From NCBI GenBank assembly GCA_947382355.1, contig CANCYR010000034.1, positions 1 to 34,277 of the forward strand: a DNA stretch of 34,277 nucleotides. Direction: 5' to 3'. Source of the DNA: an uncultured Lachnospiraceae bacterium (GTDB lineage: Bacteria; Bacillota; Clostridia; Lachnospirales; Lachnospiraceae). The translations under genes and the position numbers were made by a program. The notes beneath the pieces are model-generated. The model saw only the letters and a program-made list of their open reading frames with translations. It had not been told where the DNA came from and did not search any database. Shown piece by piece: positions 31,361 through 34,277 of this stretch (position 1 is its first letter; every line of letters starts with the position of its first letter).

Positions 31361-31662
31361 AAAAAAACGCCCCTGACAGAACTATATGTTCTGTCAAGGA
31401 CGAATAAATACAACATTTGCTCTTATCCGCGGTGCCACCTTGAATTCACGGGAACGACCCCGTGCACTTAGCAGAATACCTACATATTCCCGGCAACTGA
31501 CGTATGCCCACACGTTGCAGAATACTTTGCGTAAAACGCATTTGACTGCACCCTCAGCGGTCCATTTGACAACTTGTTTCTTACCCGGCTCTCAGCACCC
31601 CGGGCTCTCTGTACAGGCATCATTGCCGTTATCTCCGCTTCAACGGTTTGATGTATTAAATT
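31361..31662 (-). ncRNA. tryptophan T-box leader upstream of trpEGD
   Basis: A minus-strand 5' leader with all T-box landmarks. The conserved T-box AAGGTGGCACCGCGG is at 31427-31441. An intrinsic terminator follows: TGACAGAAC pairs with GTTCTGTCA, extended by CC/GG and CG pairs, then seven Ts at 31361-31367. Stem I is upstream, with the AGAGAGCC...GCTGAGAGCCGGG region. The probable specifier is TGG (complement of 31562-31564) in the AAATGGACCGCT context, which selects tRNA-Trp. Uncharged tRNA-Trp would stabilise the antiterminator and switch on trpE, trpG and trpD. The transcript starts near 31662. Confidence 0.93.
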
Positions 31663-31668
31663 TTTGTT

Positions 31669-31697
31669 ATGTTATCATGATTTTTAAGAGGTGTCAA
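31669..31697 (-). promoter_or_regulatory. promoter of the T-box/trpEGD transcript
   Basis: TTGACA (31692-31697) and TAACAT (31669-31674) on the minus strand with a 17-nt spacer. The predicted start lies about 7 nt beyond, at the beginning of the T-box leader. Confidence 0.8.
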
Positions 31698-31726
31698 TAG
31701 GTTTTGGAGATTTTAATTATTTTGTT

Positions 31727-31954
31727 GTAACAGTTCAGCCTGCGGGTTTTGGATTTGAGGACGTAGGAACTGGCAGAACATAGAATAGTCTTCGGGGCAC
31801 GCTCCCGCTCTGATAAAAACGCCAGCGCTTAGCGAGGTATTTTCGAGCTTAGCACTGCTGCGTTTTTATCAGAGCGAAAGCGTGCCCCTAAGACTTCTAT
31901 CTACCTTGCCCCTCCTGTGTCCTCAAATCCAAAACTTGCAGGCTGAGCTGTTAC
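31727..31954. repeat. 228-nt imperfect palindromic element
   Basis: The outer arms 31727-31762 and 31919-31954 match as inverted repeats at 33 of 36 positions; the mismatches are mostly G-U compatible. The inner arms also pair: AGTCTTCGGGGCACGCT with AGCGTGCCCCTAAGACT, and CGCTCTGATAAAAACG with CGTTTTTATCAGAGCG, to an apex near 31840. It starts 6 nt after the DUF2461 stop codon and ends about 30 nt upstream of the trp promoter. It carries no ORF worth calling. It looks like a miniature inverted-repeat element or a conserved long hairpin. Confidence 0.8.
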
Positions 31955-31960
31955 ATTTTG

Positions 31961-32644
31961 TTACCTTGCGGGCATCTGAAAATCCACAAGCGCCTTGTTC
32001 AAATAGTCGTTAAAAGGCTTCATAATTTTGTAAATCTCTGCCGCCTTTGCAGAAAATGTTTCTCCATTACTCAATTCTTCATCTCTTAAGGAATATTCCA
32101 GATACCAGCTCTTAAATTTAAGATATTCTGCCTGTGGGTGCTCTTTATCATATCCTGCCGGAACATTCTTTAATGCGCTTCCCTGTACAGTAAAATATTT
32201 TTCAAATTCCGGCTCATGTATAATCTTTTCCCATTCCTGACCATTTCTGACAATATAATCCCGTATCATCCTTGTTGCATCCTTAAACATATCTGCAAAC
32301 AGGCCGCCTCCTAAAAAGGACTGATTGCCGGGCTTTATCATAAGATAATATCCCACAGGAACAGGCAGCTTGCCCTTAGAGGAAATATGGGCACGGAATG
32401 CAGGGTTATAAGGGGATTTGTCATGGCTGAAACGTGTGTCTCTTACAATCTTGAACGTAAGGTCCTTAGGATTGTTATGTAAAATACTGCTGTCAAATTT
32501 CCCAATTTCCAGTATTAGTGTCTGTAATAATTCTTCAAATTCAGCATTTGCTTTTTTATAGTCGTTCTTATTGGCATGATACCATTCACGGTTATTATTC
32601 ATGCTCAATGCTGATAAATAATCAATAATCAACTGTGTATTCAT
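31961..32644 (-). CDS. DUF2461 family protein
   Basis: A 227-residue protein of the DUF2461 family (TIGR02453 type). Recognisable blocks are the NNNREWYHANKNDYKKA opening, LTFKIVRDTRFSHDKSPYNP followed by FRAHIS, and GYYLMIKPGNQSFLGGGLF, which define the family. Function is unknown; structures of relatives suggest an alpha/beta fold without assigned enzymatic activity. GGAGATG lies before the ATG. It lies 15 nt downstream of the ECF sigma gene and is probably co-transcribed. Its stop codon abuts the 228-nt palindrome. Confidence 0.88.
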   Translation of the reverse strand: MNTQLIIDYLSALSMNNNREWYHANKNDYKKANAEFEELLQTLILEIGKFDSSILHNNPKDLTFKIVRDTRFSHDKSPYNPAFRAHISSKGKLPVPVGYYLMIKPGNQSFLGGGLFADMFKDATRMIRDYIVRNGQEWEKIIHEPEFEKYFTVQGSALKNVPAGYDKEHPQAEYLKFKSWYLEYSLRDEELSNGETFSAKAAEIYKIMKPFNDYLNKALVDFQMPAR

Positions 32645-32659
32645 AATCTGTCATCTCCT

Positions 32660-33511
32660 TTAGGATTTTTGGATAATGGAAAACTGCGTGGAGTCTAAAA
32701 ATTCCTGTATCAGCTGTTTCGTGCGTTGGGAAGACTGGTAGGGCTTGCAAAAAGAAAAATCCTGTGATAAATCGTCAATTTCTTCCATGGCATTTTTCAC
32801 ATCCATCATAGTCTGAACGGAAATTTCCGCAGCTGTCATATAATCCAGCTGCAGCGGGTTTATCCTATGGCTTTGTATCGCATAGTTGACTCTGTCTTTG
32901 CACTTACATCTGCCGCTGCCGTATTCTCCGCAATACTGTTCAAGAAAATCCGCCATTTTTTTGCGTATCCGGGAAAGCCGCTGACGATACGCTTCCGGGG
33001 TCATTTCCAGAATCTCCCCCGCAATACGGCTGTCAATCTTAAACATGGTGCCCAGTATGAAAATGCATCTGCTTTCTACATCAAGACATTGCAGCATCAC
33101 ATTGGTACAGGACATTTTCAATTCTTCCGCCAATATATCCTTTTCCACATTCTGCGTTAAATCCGGCACATCCTGTATTTTCCCGTTTTCTATATCATCT
33201 CCGTAATATTCAAAACTCAACGGATAGCGGGCAAACATGTGCTTTTTGTAATTTTTCAGATGGTTAGCGGCAATGCTGAATACCCAGGTTGTAAATGAAC
33301 TGTCACCTCTGAAAGAAGACAGATGCGTAATCATTTTCAACAGGATGTCCTGTGTGGCATCCTCCGCATCTGCAAATGTGCCCAGCATCCGCAGGGATAA
33401 ATTGAATACAATATCCTGCACACCTGCCACAAGGGTTTCAAGGGCTTTTTTATCCCCTGCCGTAGCTTTGGCTACTAAAGTCTGTAATTCCTCATTGGTC
33501 TTTTTATTCAT
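32660..33511 (-). CDS. ECF-type RNA polymerase sigma factor with C-terminal extension
   Basis: A 283-residue sigma-70 family protein. Region 2 (26-93) has the pattern RMLGTFADAEDATQDILLKM and FRGDSSFTTWVFSIAANHLK. Region 4 (134-190) contains the helix-turn-helix KIDSRIAGEILEMTPEAYRQ and RLSRIRKKM. A further 93 residues follow (191-283), starting with Cys194, Cys202 and Cys204 (CGEYGSGRCKC) and HRINPLQLDY. The extension is longer than in a minimal ECF factor and may take the place of a separate anti-sigma factor. No anti-sigma gene is adjacent. AGGAGG is before the ATG. The DUF2461 gene follows in the same operon. Confidence 0.88.
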   Translation of the reverse strand: MNKKTNEELQTLVAKATAGDKKALETLVAGVQDIVFNLSLRMLGTFADAEDATQDILLKMITHLSSFRGDSSFTTWVFSIAANHLKNYKKHMFARYPLSFEYYGDDIENGKIQDVPDLTQNVEKDILAEELKMSCTNVMLQCLDVESRCIFILGTMFKIDSRIAGEILEMTPEAYRQRLSRIRKKMADFLEQYCGEYGSGRCKCKDRVNYAIQSHRINPLQLDYMTAAEISVQTMMDVKNAMEEIDDLSQDFSFCKPYQSSQRTKQLIQEFLDSTQFSIIQKS

Positions 33512-33684
33512 AGATTTTTACCTCCTATTTAATTAGACAACATTCCCCTGTCTTTGTGACAGAAAATATTTTTTTGCAAAACAATAAAAATGATTCCTAT
33601 ATTTTAGTAAAGGCAATGAAATAAATTAATTCCTGTATTGTCCCTGATAATTTGCTTGGCGCTGAATTTTATCATTATATATTC

Positions 33685-34176
33685 TTACAATTCCCGATAA
33701 TAAGGGCATATATCCTCATAATGCCCGTCTTTCATACGAAATCCCTTAGGAATCGTCCCTAACTGCATGAACCCAAGCCGTTCATAAAGATGGCGTGCAG
33801 AAAGGTTCACTGCTACCACCGCATTAAATTGTAATATTTGAAAGCCAAGCCTCTTTCCCTGAATCAGACAGTCAGAAACCAGTTTTTCACCAATATGCAG
33901 CCCTCTGCTTTCCGAACTGACCGCATAGCTTGCATTACATATATGGCCGCACCGTCCCACATTATTCGGATGCAATATATACAATCCGCAAATATTCCCC
34001 GTTGCCGTATCCACTGCCACGGCGCTGTATGTCTGCGAGGCAAAAAACTGTTCTCCCGTCTTTAGGCTTAAAGTCTCTTCCTGCGGAAATGCAACTCCTT
34101 CTTCCACAACCTCATTCCAAATTTCAATCATCTTGGGCAAATCATTTTTCCCATAATTCCTTACCTCAATATTCAT
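33685..34176 (-). CDS. GNAT family N-acetyltransferase
   Basis: A 163-residue acetyltransferase. The acetyl-CoA pyrophosphate-binding motif is SRGLHIGEKLV (90-100), preceded by the typical beta4 strand (CNASYAV), and the C-terminal motif SARHLYERLGFMQLGTIPKG is clear. The substrate, a small molecule or protein amine, is not predictable. AAAGGAGGAG lies before the ATG at 34176. Intergenic space of 173 nt separates it from the sigma gene, so it is likely its own transcript. No neighbouring gene suggests a pathway. Confidence 0.88.
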   Translation of the reverse strand: MNIEVRNYGKNDLPKMIEIWNEVVEEGVAFPQEETLSLKTGEQFFASQTYSAVAVDTATGNICGLYILHPNNVGRCGHICNASYAVSSESRGLHIGEKLVSDCLIQGKRLGFQILQFNAVVAVNLSARHLYERLGFMQLGTIPKGFRMKDGHYEDICPYYREL

Positions 34177-34277
34177 CCTGCTCCTCCTTTATCTAACCGC
34201 AAATCAACAAACAATTTATTAACCGTTCAGCCCGCCCCGGGAAAGCCGGTGGATGTGTGTGCTGCATGGAAACCCGC

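Noticed and set aside
31386-31700. A 104-codon plus-strand frame across the T-box leader
   Set aside because: It runs antisense through the conserved T-box, terminator and promoter elements, which explain the sequence; the protein has no recognisable features.
1-34277. CRISPR arrays, rRNA and tRNA genes
   Set aside because: No regularly spaced repeats of 25-40 nt, no tRNA-like cloverleaf with CCA or conserved T-arm, and no rRNA-like sequence were noticed on either strand.

Overview
The window looks like a chromosomal stretch of a low-to-moderate GC, endospore-forming Clostridia bacterium, most likely a Lachnospiraceae relative. Reasons: strong AGGAGG-type ribosome binding sites, an alpha/beta-type small acid-soluble spore protein, a tryptophan T-box leader, the Firmicute order tig-clpP-clpX-lon-ysxC, and LytTR/DUF3021 and ECF sigma families typical of gut clostridia. 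Family calls were made by reading the sequence; no database search was possible.

Layout. (1) 142-2907, minus: an ABC-2 exporter operon (ATPase, permease, LytTR regulator, DUF3021 membrane protein). (2) 3226-3843, minus: a small (p)ppGpp synthetase with its terminator. (3) 4096-5670, plus: a frameshifted small Ala-rich gene with its own hairpin and terminator, then a membrane-anchored XRE regulator and a lipoprotein. (4) 5928-7666, minus: TfoX C-terminal-like protein, AlkD-like HEAT-repeat protein and a second XRE-membrane regulator. (5) 7958-11789: an AT-rich, decayed integrative element. It holds two broken repressor genes around palindromic operators, a mini ImmA peptidase, a membrane Ig-like protein, an antirepressor fragment, a RhuM gene cut short at a 51-nt direct repeat, and the first part of an integrase. 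(6) 12118-21837, minus: a conserved protein-quality-control cluster, tig-clpP-clpX-lon-ysxC, followed by an AI-2E-type permease, a D-2-hydroxyacid dehydrogenase, truA and a VanZ-like protein, mostly with tiny gaps or overlaps. (7) 22000-24549, minus: a NitT/TauT-type ABC importer in which permease and ATPase are one polypeptide. (8) 24704-26395: a WYL regulator divergent from a DJ-1/PfpI protein. (9) 26448-27645: a probable type I toxin-antitoxin locus, a decayed RHS/YD-repeat surface gene, and a leader with a strong promoter, a tiny ORF and a terminator. (10) 27787-27987: a spore SASP gene. (11) 28183-31697, minus: trpE-trpG-trpD under a Trp T-box. (12) 31727-31954: a 228-nt imperfect palindromic element. 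(13) 31961-34176, minus: DUF2461 protein, an ECF sigma factor with a Cys-bearing C-terminal extension, and a GNAT acetyltransferase.

The best candidates for something not routinely annotated are the antisense-regulated peptide locus at 26448-26830, the long palindrome at 31727-31954, the promoter/tiny-ORF/terminator leader at 27466-27645, the frameshifted leader-controlled small gene at 4096-4427, and the operator palindromes shared between 5683 and 8114. Several genes in the accessory parts are visibly broken. I saw no tRNA, rRNA, CRISPR array or intact transposase.
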